Made by a program: the position numbers and the translations under genes. The notes beneath the pieces are model-generated. The model was not told the origin of the DNA. It worked only from the letters and a program-made list of their open reading frames with translations, and made no database searches. A stretch of 64,000 nucleotides of DNA, from NCBI GenBank assembly GCA_965221195.1, contig OZ244864.1:930001-994000 (forward strand), read 5' to 3'. The stretch comes from Poriferisodalis sp965221195. GTDB taxonomy: Bacteria > Actinomycetota > Acidimicrobiia > Acidimicrobiales > Poriferisodalaceae. Below, in pieces: positions 1 to 9,100 of this stretch; the first letter of the stretch is position 1; each line of letters opens with the position of its first letter.

Positions 1-2388
1 TTGGACGTAGGGTTCACAGTGCTGTCCGAATGGGCGTCAGCGGCCACGCTCTTTGCTGATGACGTCGAGGCCGAGCGAGGAATCATTCTTGACGAATATC
101 GCCTGCGTGACGAGACAGCGTCGGGGCGCATATCCAACTATCTAGACGCGATCTACTACTCGGGCACTGTCTATGAAGGCATGCTGATTGGCGGCAGCGA
201 AGAGTCGAACACGTCGGCGACGGCTGAGACCCTTCGCAGTTTCTACGACACCTGGTATCGGCCCGACAACATGGCCGTGGTGGTAGTGGGAGACCAACCT
301 GCGGGCGATTTGGAGTCGCTGGTGGAGTCCTACTTCGCCGAGTTGGAGCCGCGCACCGCTGCGGCTCCGGCTCAGCCCGACCGGTCTGCGTTCATCGCTG
401 ATTTCGTTGACGTGCCAGTAACCGGTGTGGTCACCCACCCCGACCACGGTCCCGTCTACGTCTCGTTGGACTGGCAGCTGCCTGCCTGGCCTCAGGGCAC
501 GGTGGGCGGCGAGCGCTTGTTGCTTCTCGAAGATCTCATTGCCCAAATGCTCGACATTCGTCTCGATGCTGCGTATCAGGCGGGTCTGATGGCCCAAGCC
601 ACCGAGCCGCACTTCAACTCTTTCAGCGCTGCCCGCGGGCTGCGTCTGTACGGCACTAACTATCAGGGCGAAGACCTCGGCCAAGCCACCACCGACTTCG
701 TCTCGGTGGTGAAAGGCGCCGCGCATTTCGGCTTCACGCAAGCCGAACTAGATCAAGCCACAGCAGCCTTCCGCACTTCGCTTGAGTTCTTACTCACCAG
801 CGACGAGACCCGCCAAGATCAGCAGTATTCGGCTGCCTACACAGCGCACTTTTTGAGCGGCGCTGACATTTCCTCTACAGCAGACCGAGTGGCCCGCCTG
901 AGCGCTCTTTTCGATAGCTACACGGTCGAAGAGGCCACCGCGCACCTGCGTTGGATACTTGATGCTGCACCTCCACTTGTTGTGTCTGTCGGTCCCGACC
1001 CGTCGGCGGTTCCCACAGCAGGTGAGCTGCTCGCAGCCGCCGAGTCGGCCGCGCCCCTAGCACCCCCTGAGGCTGAAGAGGCGGTGGAGACGCTGATGAC
1101 GCGCCCCGACCCTGTCGCCCCGTCGCGTGAGACAGCAGTGGCACTGTTCGCCGATGCCTATGAGTGGGAGTTTCCCAACGGTACGCGTGTTGTGTTCGTG
1201 CCTTCCGACATCGCAGCCGGTGAAGTGAATTTGTTTGCTCAAAGCTTGGGCGGCTGGTCTGTGTTGAGCATCGGCGATTCTGCACTGGTGGCCCACGCGT
1301 CAGGAGCGGTCGCTTCGAGCGGTCTCGGGGATGCCTCTGCTACACAACTCAACGAGTACTTGGCTACTACGACCGCCCGGCTCAGCCCGTTCATCGCTGA
1401 GCACACAGAGGGCTTCTCTGGTTTGTCCGGTTCTGATGATCTCGAAACGTTGTTCGCGTTGCTGCATCTGTACGTCACGCAGCCGCGCATCACCGAGGTG
1501 GCAGTCAACGAGCAGATCCAAGTGATGCAGTCTCGTCTGGCGAATGCTGAGACATTCCCGTTGTGGGTTTCCGAGCTGACCCTGTTGGCAGCCCAGTATC
1601 AAGGCAGCCCTTGGTACCAGTTCGTCGCCACGCAGGATCAGATCGATGCCGTCACCCCCGATTCGCTGTTCGGCCTCTACGAGGCTCGGCTAGGTGATGT
1701 GGACGATCTCTTGGTGGCGGTAGTGGGTGACATCGACCGCGGCACAGTGGCGGACTTGGCTGCGCGCTATCTCGGCACGTTGCCAACCGGCCCCGATGAC
1801 ACGTTCACCGACCGCAACCCAGGGTTCCCGTCGGGCATACAGCGCATCGAGATTCCGGTCGAGGCCGACTCGGGCTCAACCGGTCTGGACATCGCGTTCG
1901 GCGCGGATGCAGCTCTCACTACCGAGACGCTGGTGCTGAGCGATGTGGTCACTGCGGTCATTAATGACTTACTGGTCGGACGGGTGCGTGAAGAACTTGG
2001 CGACACTTACTTGGTCCAAGCGTCGGTTTCGACCGACGGTGCCACGGGGAAATGGACAGCGCGCATCAGCGCCACCGGGCCGTCGGAAGGACTCGAGGCC
2101 AGCCACGCCTCCATCATTGAGATCGTGACGGAGTTGGCTGCCAACGGCCCCACCGACCGCGATCTGCAACAGGCCATCTCGGTGACGCAGGACAACTACG
2201 CGCTTGAGTCGAACTCGTCGATCATCGGCCCACTAATCCAGCGACAATACGTAAACAGCGACGATGTAGGCACGCCCGCCCAGCGACGCGCGGCACTTGA
2301 GGAGATCACCGCCGCCGATGTGCAAGAACATGTCGCACTGTGGTTCAACCCAGAAAACCGCATAGAGGTTTTCCGCTCTGAGTCGTAG
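1..2388 (+). CDS. M16 (insulinase-like) zinc peptidase, 5'-truncated by window edge
   Basis: Two-domain M16 metallopeptidase family protein. The readable 795 residues begin inside the first M16 domain: the zinc-binding HxxEH motif should lie just upstream and is outside the window, while the following segment (ERGIILDEYRLRDE, residues 28-41) matches the region after it. A second M16-like half starts near residue 375 (YEWEFPNGTRVVFVP) and runs to the end. Many family members have a catalytic first half and a non-catalytic second half. The first codon here (TTG) is probably not the real start. The stop codon lies inside a 15-bp direct repeat (2377-2391 and 2397-2411), so the gene end has been duplicated. 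The gene converges on truA. Family assignment is confident; substrate is unknown. Confidence 0.8.
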   Translation: MDVGFTVLSEWASAATLFADDVEAERGIILDEYRLRDETASGRISNYLDAIYYSGTVYEGMLIGGSEESNTSATAETLRSFYDTWYRPDNMAVVVVGDQPAGDLESLVESYFAELEPRTAAAPAQPDRSAFIADFVDVPVTGVVTHPDHGPVYVSLDWQLPAWPQGTVGGERLLLLEDLIAQMLDIRLDAAYQAGLMAQATEPHFNSFSAARGLRLYGTNYQGEDLGQATTDFVSVVKGAAHFGFTQAELDQATAAFRTSLEFLLTSDETRQDQQYSAAYTAHFLSGADISSTADRVARLSALFDSYTVEEATAHLRWILDAAPPLVVSVGPDPSAVPTAGELLAAAESAAPLAPPEAEEAVETLMTRPDPVAPSRETAVALFADAYEWEFPNGTRVVFVPSDIAAGEVNLFAQSLGGWSVLSIGDSALVAHASGAVASSGLGDASATQLNEYLATTTARLSPFIAEHTEGFSGLSGSDDLETLFALLHLYVTQPRITEVAVNEQIQVMQSRLANAETFPLWVSELTLLAAQYQGSPWYQFVATQDQIDAVTPDSLFGLYEARLGDVDDLLVAVVGDIDRGTVADLAARYLGTLPTGPDDTFTDRNPGFPSGIQRIEIPVEADSGSTGLDIAFGADAALTTETLVLSDVVTAVINDLLVGRVREELGDTYLVQASVSTDGATGKWTARISATGPSEGLEASHASIIEIVTELAANGPTDRDLQQAISVTQDNYALESNSSIIGPLIQRQYVNSDDVGTPAQRRAALEEITAADVQEHVALWFNPENRIEVFRSES

Positions 2389-2424
2389 CCCCCAAGTCTG
2401 AGTCGTAGCCCTCTCCCCCCCCCC
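2377..2424. repeat. 15-bp direct repeat over the M16 stop codon, followed by a C10 tract
   Basis: The unit tctgagtcgtagccc occurs at 2377-2391 and 2397-2411 and contains the TAG stop of the M16 gene. A run of ten C follows at 2415-2424, three bases before the complement of the truA stop. It belongs to a window-wide pattern of tandem duplication at gene ends. Confidence 0.85.
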
Positions 2425-2426
2425 TC

Positions 2427-3359
2427 TCAGCAGTGGGTCTGTTGGCTTGGGGGGCAATTGGGGGGATAGCGGACAGCGACGAGCGTGAGGCCATGGGGCG
2501 GCGCGATAGGCGCTGCAGCGTGCCGGTCGCGGGCTGCGAGCACGGAAGGTACGTCGTTGGCTGACCGGTCGCCGCGGCCCACGGCCACGCAGTGCCCGAC
2601 GATGGCACGCACCATCTGATGGCAAAAGGCGTTCGCCTCTGTCTCGAACGACAACAAAGCACCGTCTGCGCTCCAGTGCGCTCGGGCCACGGTGCGTACC
2701 AGCGAAGCCTCAAGGCGGCCCTTTGGCCGTCGGCAGAACGAAGTGAAGTCGTGTTCGCCGACGAAATGGCCTCCGGCGACATTCATCTGACCGATGTCAA
2801 GGGGTGCGGCAACGTGCCATTCGAGATCGGCAGTGCGAGGGTCTGGGTGTTTGGTGGTACGGATGCGGTACTCATAGGCACGGGCACGGGCCGAATGGCG
2901 CGCATCGAAACCCTCAGCAGCGAGTGACACCGCCGTCACTGCGATCTCGGGACGCAGAAGGCGGTTGAGCGAAGATGCGAACCCACCGAACCGGTCGGCA
3001 CTGTCAGGTTGACCTTCAGACTTGACGCTGTTGCGCTGGTCTGTTGCGTTCCAGTCGGTTGTGTTGCGGTTTGTTGCGATTCGTCGCAGCTCGTCGTGCC
3101 CGACTCTGAAAGACACCACCTGCGCCGTCGCGTGGACTCCTGCGTCGGTGCGACCGGCCACGCTCAGTGTCGGTGCTCGACCCAAGACACGCTCCAGCGC
3201 AGCGTTCAAATCGCCGGCGACGGTCCGCACGCCTGCATTGGCAGCGAAGCCGCGGAAGCCCGTGCCGCGATACGCCAAGTCCAGTCGGACAGTGCGACAG
3301 TCTGTCACAGGTACAGAGTCCCGTTCGGATTGCGATGAGCGCTTCATGGCCAATGCCAT
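2427..3359 (-). CDS. truA: tRNA pseudouridine(38-40) synthase TruA
   Basis: Converts uridines 38-40 in the tRNA anticodon arm to pseudouridine. The catalytic motif GRTDAGVHA (aspartate near residue 71) is present, as are the downstream family blocks FDARHSARARAYEYRI and HDFTSFCR. At 310 residues it is longer than the usual 245-270. A roughly 35-residue hydrophilic stretch (about 98-132, starting RIATNRNTTDWN) is inserted just before the FASSLNRLLRP block. The start is ATG at 3359; an in-frame ATG at 3347 is equally possible. In many actinobacteria truA is co-directional with rplM; here it is on the opposite strand, divergent from rplM and converging on the M16 gene. Confidence 0.9.
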   Translation of the reverse strand: MALAMKRSSQSERDSVPVTDCRTVRLDLAYRGTGFRGFAANAGVRTVAGDLNAALERVLGRAPTLSVAGRTDAGVHATAQVVSFRVGHDELRRIATNRNTTDWNATDQRNSVKSEGQPDSADRFGGFASSLNRLLRPEIAVTAVSLAAEGFDARHSARARAYEYRIRTTKHPDPRTADLEWHVAAPLDIGQMNVAGGHFVGEHDFTSFCRRPKGRLEASLVRTVARAHWSADGALLSFETEANAFCHQMVRAIVGHCVAVGRGDRSANDVPSVLAARDRHAAAPIAPPHGLTLVAVRYPPNCPPSQQTHC

Positions 3360-3577
3360 TCAAGCTATGCAGCCAAGTTATGCAGCACTGCGCTGTCCTT
3401 CCACAGCAGACCCCCCCACCACAGCAGACTTGTCTGCTGCGAGAACGGCACAACGGCACAACATCACAACGACAACAACACAGCCCGTGACGGCTGCGGG
3501 CTGATCGCCGGTAGCCTTGCGAGGCCGCTCGCCCCACCGAACCTAGCCCGGGGCCGAGCCTCAAGCGGAGTCTCAGC

Positions 3578-4024
3578 GTGTACACCTACGCCCCCAAAGC
3601 ATCCGAGATTGAACGAGCATGGTTCGTGGTGGACGCCGAAGGTTTGGTCTTGGGCCGGATGGCCACCGAGATCGCCAAGATCTTGCGTGGTAAGCACAAA
3701 CCTTCCTTTGCCCCCTACCTCGACTGTGGCGACCACGTAGTAGTGGTGAACGCCGACAAAGTGGTGCTGACCGGCGATAAGGCGACGAAAAAGTTGGTTC
3801 ACCGTCACTCGGGCTATCCCGGTGGGCTGCGCAGCGAGCAATACGGCGACTTGCTGGCTCGTCGGCCCGCCGACGCAATCCGACGAACCATCCGAGGCAT
3901 GCTGCCGCACAACCGGCTCGGACGAGCGCAGCTGCGCAAGCTGAAGGTGTACGCCGGACCACACCATCCCCATGCCGCCCAGCAGCCGCAACCGCTTTCG
4001 CTGCCCGGTGCCATTGCCCGCTAA
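3578..4024 (+). CDS. rplM: 50S ribosomal protein L13
   Basis: Large-subunit protein L13, 148 residues, the normal length. Diagnostic blocks are WFVVDAEGLVLGRMATEIA near the N terminus, HVVVVNADKVVLTGDKATKK, and RRTIRGMLPHNRLGRAQLRKLKVYAG cut across residues 107-132. The start is GTG at 3578, preceded by GCGGAG as a plausible ribosome-binding site. It leads the rplM-rpsI pair. The TAA stop (4022-4024) lies in a 15-bp tandem repeat (ctaaccctgtgc at 4021-4032 and 4036-4047). The 218-bp gap to divergent truA should hold promoters for both genes, but no convincing -35/-10 pair was identified. Confidence 0.96.
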   Translation: MYTYAPKASEIERAWFVVDAEGLVLGRMATEIAKILRGKHKPSFAPYLDCGDHVVVVNADKVVLTGDKATKKLVHRHSGYPGGLRSEQYGDLLARRPADAIRRTIRGMLPHNRLGRAQLRKLKVYAGPHHPHAAQQPQPLSLPGAIAR

Positions 4025-4047
4025 CCCTGTGCCCACTAACCCTGTGC
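4021..4047. repeat. 15-bp-period tandem repeat across the rplM stop
   Basis: ctaaccctgtgc occurs at 4021-4032 and again at 4036-4047. The first copy includes the rplM TAA stop, the second repeats it downstream. Same class as the other gene-end duplications in this window. Confidence 0.8.
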
Positions 4048-4108
4048 AGTTCCAGACAGCACAGCCGATACCCAACCCCGCGCCACCCAACCAGAAAGAC
4101 ACAGATTC

Positions 4109-4501
4109 GTGCCAGTACCGCTGACGCAGACCATCGGCCGCCGCAAGCGGGCCGTTGCCAGGGTGAGGTTCCGACCCGGCAGCGGCAACATCTCAGTAAA
4201 CGGTCGAGCCTTCGGGGAGTACTTCTCCTCGTCGGTCCACCGTACGAACATCACAGAGCCGTTGCGGTTGACGGGAACCGCTGACGCTTACGATGTGGAT
4301 GCCACCGTTGACGGTGGTGGGGTAGCCGGGCAGGCCGGTGCGATACGGCTGGCGATTGCTAGGTCTTTGCTCGTGCTCGACCCGCAGGTGCGCTCGACGC
4401 TGAAATCAGCCGGGTTGTTGCACCGCGATGCCCGGATCAAGGAATCCAAGAAATACGGCCTGAAGAAGGCCCGCAAGGCACCCCAGTACTCCAAGCGTTA
4501 G
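4109..4501 (+). CDS. rpsI: 30S ribosomal protein S9
   Basis: Small-subunit protein S9, 130 residues. It has TIGRRKRAVARVRFRPGSG at the start, GGGVAGQAGAIRLAIARSL in the centre, and the basic C-terminal tail ending in YSKR whose last residues contact P-site tRNA in the ribosome. The start is GTG at 4109. It lies 84 bp after rplM, presumably in the same transcript, and 15 bp before glmM. Confidence 0.97.
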   Translation: MPVPLTQTIGRRKRAVARVRFRPGSGNISVNGRAFGEYFSSSVHRTNITEPLRLTGTADAYDVDATVDGGGVAGQAGAIRLAIARSLLVLDPQVRSTLKSAGLLHRDARIKESKKYGLKKARKAPQYSKR

Positions 4502-4516
4502 CCGTTCAGCCGAGTC

Positions 4517-6007
4517 ATGGCTGTCACCTTCGGAACCGACGGCATTCGAGGGCGAGCATTCAGCGACATCGATGAGACCGTCGTGTATGCACTTGGCCGC
4601 GCCGCGCACCAGACGCTGGCGACCCGATCACCCAACAGCCGCTGGGTGATCGGCCGCGATACGCGCGAGTCGAGTCCTGCCCTCAGCCGTGTTCTGGCTG
4701 CTGGCCTGCGAGCGGCTGGCGCCGATGTGTCCGATCTCGGCATCGTCCCCACGCCGGTCGTGGCATTTGCGTCTGGACTCGCTGGTGCGTTCGAGGCACC
4801 TGGGGCGCCTGGTGATTTAGGGGCGCCTAGTGCGTTTGGGGCCATGGTCTCTGCCTCTCACAACCCATGGCACGACAACGGCATCAAACTGTTTGGGCTC
4901 GGCGGCGCAAAACTCAACGATGCTGAGCAGTCTGCCGTGGCTCAGTGTCTCGACGATCTGTTATCGAGTCACGGCGACTCTCCGCCGATCTCCGACGCAG
5001 AGCGCCGAGTCGAGCCGGCCTGCGGCGCGTTTAGGTCCCCATCAGCCGCCGACGCACGTCGCGTGCTGGCGTTCTATGAGGCTTCGCTGCGCACCTCTGT
5101 TGGGGGTCGAACTCTCAACGGGCTTCGCCTCGTCGTTGACGGTGCAAACGGGGCGAGCGCACCACATGCGGCCGGGCTGTTGCGTCGGCTCGGAGCGCAT
5201 GTAACGGCACTGTTCTGCGATCCGGACGGTCGTAACATCAACGACGGCTGCGGTTCGGTGTACCCGGCGGCATTGCAAGCAGCAGTGACCGATCAGGGTG
5301 CCGACCTCGGTCTCGCTTTTGACGGCGACGGCGATCGGCTGATTGCCGTTGACAGCGACGGCGGCATCATCAACGGTGACCGCCAGATGGCGCTGTTCGC
5401 GTTGGATCTCGCCCAACGCGGCCTGCTGGCACGCAACACACTCGTCGTTACGTTGATGTCCAATTTGGGACTGCGCCGGGCTATGGCTGCAGCGGGCATC
5501 GAAGTGGTGGAGACCGCGGTAGGAGACCGGTCTGTGCTTGAGGCGCTTGATGTTGGCGGGTACAGCTTGGGCGGCGAGCAGTCAGGTCATGTGATCTTCC
5601 GCCGTGAAGCCACTACCGGCGATGGTCTACGCAGCGCTGTTCATTTGGCCGACTTGGTAGTTCGCAGCGGCGCAGCTCAGCGGAAGCCACCGACTGCTCC
5701 TGTGCCTAGCAGCCCGGCATTCGTTGCTTCGGGGCTGACGAGCGCAGAGTTGGCCCGCGCGGCCATGCGGGAAGCGCCGCAGGTTCTGATCAATGTAGGC
5801 ACCGCGACCGAATCGCTCGATGCGGGTACTTGGCGCGCGATTGACGAACTGAGCGTCGCGGCAGGCCCAAACACAAGGGTGCTTGTGCGCCCGAGCGGCA
5901 CCGAGCCGGTCATCCGGGTGATGGTTGAAGCGTCAACTGAGCGCGAGGCGACTGCCCTCGCCAACCGCCTCGCCGAACTAGTGCGCTGCGCTGACGCGTC
6001 CATCTAG
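4517..6007 (+). CDS. glmM: phosphoglucosamine mutase GlmM
   Basis: Interconverts glucosamine-6-phosphate and glucosamine-1-phosphate for peptidoglycan precursor synthesis. It has the N-terminal FGTDGIRG, the phosphoserine loop ASHNP (serine near residue 114), the metal loop FDGDGDR (about 268-274) and the C-terminal phosphate-binding RPSGTEPVIRVM. At 496 residues it is longer than the usual 445-450. Part of the extra length is a Gly/Ala/Pro-rich stretch (about 94-110, GAPGDLGAPSAFGA) just before the active serine; another part lies near residues 394-410. It sits 15 bp after rpsI and is followed by glmS. The stop region is tandemly duplicated (6001-6030). Confidence 0.95.
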   Translation: MAVTFGTDGIRGRAFSDIDETVVYALGRAAHQTLATRSPNSRWVIGRDTRESSPALSRVLAAGLRAAGADVSDLGIVPTPVVAFASGLAGAFEAPGAPGDLGAPSAFGAMVSASHNPWHDNGIKLFGLGGAKLNDAEQSAVAQCLDDLLSSHGDSPPISDAERRVEPACGAFRSPSAADARRVLAFYEASLRTSVGGRTLNGLRLVVDGANGASAPHAAGLLRRLGAHVTALFCDPDGRNINDGCGSVYPAALQAAVTDQGADLGLAFDGDGDRLIAVDSDGGIINGDRQMALFALDLAQRGLLARNTLVVTLMSNLGLRRAMAAAGIEVVETAVGDRSVLEALDVGGYSLGGEQSGHVIFRREATTGDGLRSAVHLADLVVRSGAAQRKPPTAPVPSSPAFVASGLTSAELARAAMREAPQVLINVGTATESLDAGTWRAIDELSVAAGPNTRVLVRPSGTEPVIRVMVEASTEREATALANRLAELVRCADASI

Positions 6008-6056
6008 CCGCCAGTCATCTAGCCGCCAGTACGACCTCCCAGTACAGCCTCCCAGA
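6001..6056. repeat. Two adjacent tandem duplications at the glmM 3' end
   Basis: catctagccgccagt occurs at 6001-6015 and 6016-6030, and contains the glmM TAG stop. It is followed directly by an imperfect 13-bp duplication (6031-6043 and 6044-6056). Confidence 0.8.
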
Positions 6057-6104
6057 GTCGTAGGGCCCCAAGGCGACATCTGGGTGCTCGGTACCCTCGC
6101 TCGT

Positions 6105-9100
6105 GTGTGCGGGATTGTGGCAGTCATCGGGGGACGTGATGACAGGGAGGCACTCGCCGCCTCCGTTGTCACAACCCTCCTAGCTGACGCCGCGGCTCAG
6201 CTCGACGATGCTGTCACCTGCGGCGAATCAACGAATGCTGCTGGGCACAGGGCTGCTGGGCACAGGTTGGTTGAGACGGTTGAGTTCGTCGAGAGATTGG
6301 AATCTGCAGCGGCAACCTTGCGAGAAGCAGATGAGACGCTGCGGTTGATGCCCGGCGTTCGCCTGCTGGTGTCCGACGCCAAGTGCGTGCTCGATGTCGA
6401 AGCCGTACTCACAACGATTGAGGGGCGGATCGCTGATGTTGAGCTGGCTGTTGGGACCGGGGAAATGCCGGCAGGTTCCCCAGTCGAAGCCAACGCCGGA
6501 CACCAAACCACCGATGCCCCGATAGAGCGCGTCAACGCTGTCCTCGGCGAACTGAACGATCACGCTTTCGCTCTGCGACGGGATCGTCTGAGTACAGCTC
6601 GCCAGATCGCCGATCTGTGGGGAGCAACGCCACCGCCGTCGGCCATCGGGGGGCTGTGGTCTATCCAAGTAGCACTGTCCGCGCTGGACCGGCTCGAAGT
6701 ACGAGGACGCGACTCGGCTGGCTTGCAGGTGTTCGTGCGCGGGGCACAGTTGAGCACCGGTACGCCTGATGAGCAGGCCCTCTCATATGGCCAGCGCACA
6801 TCTGACCGTCTTTTCGGCGCTGGTGCAATCCGCGACACCGCGGGCGGCACTGCGTTCGTCTACAAGACCGCGTCAGAGATTGGTGAGCTGGGCGACAACA
6901 CAGCGGCACTGCGAGCGCAGATCCGCGACGACAACTTGCTGCGCTGTGTACTGGCTGCCGATGGCACCGAAGTGGTTGTGCTTGGTCACACGCGCTGGGC
7001 CAGCATCGGCATCGTTTCGGTGCCGAACACCCATCCGCTCGATGCCTGGACCGAGCCAGATCAAGACAGTGGTGTGTGTCACATCGCCGCTGGGCCGGAT
7101 GGTGGTGATGTGTGTCACGCCGCTGGGTCATATCAAGACAGTGATGTGTGTCACGCCGCTGGGCCGGATGGCGGCGGTGTGTGTCACGTCGCCGCTGTGC
7201 TCAATGGCGACGTTGACAACTACGCAGATTTGATCGCGCAGCGGCAGCTGCAGATCCCACCTGAGATCACGACGGATGCCCGGGTTATTCCCGCAATGTT
7301 GTGCCAATCGCTGGCGGCATCGCGACGCGCCGATGTCTGCGTGGCGGATGCCGAGCGGCTCGGGCGCGCGTTCATCGACTCGGCCAACAGTTTCGACGGT
7401 TCGGTAGCCATTGCGGCCCACGCCGCCGAAGTGCCCGATGTGTTGCTGCTGGCGCTGCGCGGCAGCGGCCAAGCGCTGTATGTGGGCACAGCGGGATCGG
7501 CGTACGTGGTTGCCAGCGAGCCGTACGGGCTGGTGGAGGAATGCCGCCGATGGGTGCGTCTCGATGGCGAGACACCCGCCGACCCGGCGAATCCCGTCGG
7601 CAGCCGAGGCCAAGTCATGCTGGTTGGCACACCAGCGGGCATAGCGGCCGATCTGGCCGAGCTTCGGCGTTTCTCTTATGACAGTAGCGAGATGCCAATC
7701 GGCCCCGACGACATGGTTGATGCGCAGGTCACCACACGCGACATCGACAGGGGCGGACATCCACATTTCTTGTTGAAAGAGATCCGCGAGGCCCCCCGCT
7801 CTCTGCGGGCAACGTTGCGTGGCCGCATCGAAACAACCACGTTGCGTGGCCGAACCCCGACAGGCGACCCAATGCTGAGCGCGCGCCTCGGACCTGACGC
7901 TTTGCCGCTCGATGTCCGATCGCGTCTGCGCAGCGGATCCATCAACCGCATCGTTGCGCTGGGACAAGGCACAGCAGCCGCGGCCGCTGCTGCACTGCCG
8001 CATTTCTGCGAGACCTTGCTCGCGCCTTCGCCCCACGACCGCACACTGACCGCAACGGCATCGCTCGCCACCGAATTCAGCGGCTTCGGCTTGCGTTCAG
8101 ACCTTTCCGACACGCTCATCGTTGCTGTCAGCCAGTCCGGTACCACGACCGATACCAATCGCGCTGTTGACTTGGCCCGGGCTCGCGGCGCCACCGTGAT
8201 CGCCATCGTGAACCGCCGCGGCAGCGACCTCACCGACCGCGCCGACGGTGTGTTGTACACATCCGACGGACGTGATGTTGAGATGTCAGTGGCATCGACA
8301 AAGGCGTTCTACGCCCAAACTGCCGCCTGCGCGCTGCTGGCCGCGGCGGTCGCTGATGAGATCCGACCTAGCGACCCCTGCACTGCGCGCAGCGCCAGCG
8401 AACTGCTCAACGCCTTCACTGAATTGCCCGCAGCTATCGAGACGGTGCTGGGCTGCCACGGCGAGATTGCCCGGATTGCGCAACGCCATGTGGGCTCACA
8501 TCGCCACTGGGCTGTAGTAGGCAACGGTGCCAACCGGATCGCGTCCCGCGAGGTCCGCATCAAGCTCTCCGAGCTGTGCTACCACACCGTCGCTGAAGAC
8601 AGCACCGAAGACAAGAAGCACATCGATCTTTCCTGTGAGCCACTTGTCTGGGTATGTGCTACCGGTCTGCGTGGCTCCGTCGCCGATGATGCCGCCAAGG
8701 AGGTAGCGATCTATCGCGCGCACCGCGCCACCCCGATCGTGGTGGCATCGCGTGGCACGGGACGTTTCGACGCCGCCGCCGACCTGCTGGAGGTTCCTGC
8801 TGTGCATCCGGCAGTGGATTTTGTGCTCGCAACAGTGGCTGGTCATCTCTACGGTTACGAAGCAGCACTCGCCATCAACGCCTTGGCCGATCCGCTGCGC
8901 GAGATGCGTGCCGAAACTGAAACCCTCCTCGCCGTTCGAGGCAGCGAGGAGACCTTGCACACCGCGCAACCCAGCGAAGACATACAGCGGTTCACGCAGA
9001 ACGCAGGCGAGGACCTTCTAGAGCTGCTGGCTCAACGGTTGGCACCAGCGGCCGGCCGGTTCCGCGACGGTGTCCGTGCAGGCAACTATGACGGCCATCT

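Noticed and set aside
6084..6104. Upstream GTG as glmS start
   Set aside because: It would bury the cysteine that must be N-terminal for glutaminase activity; GTG 6105 gives MCGIV.
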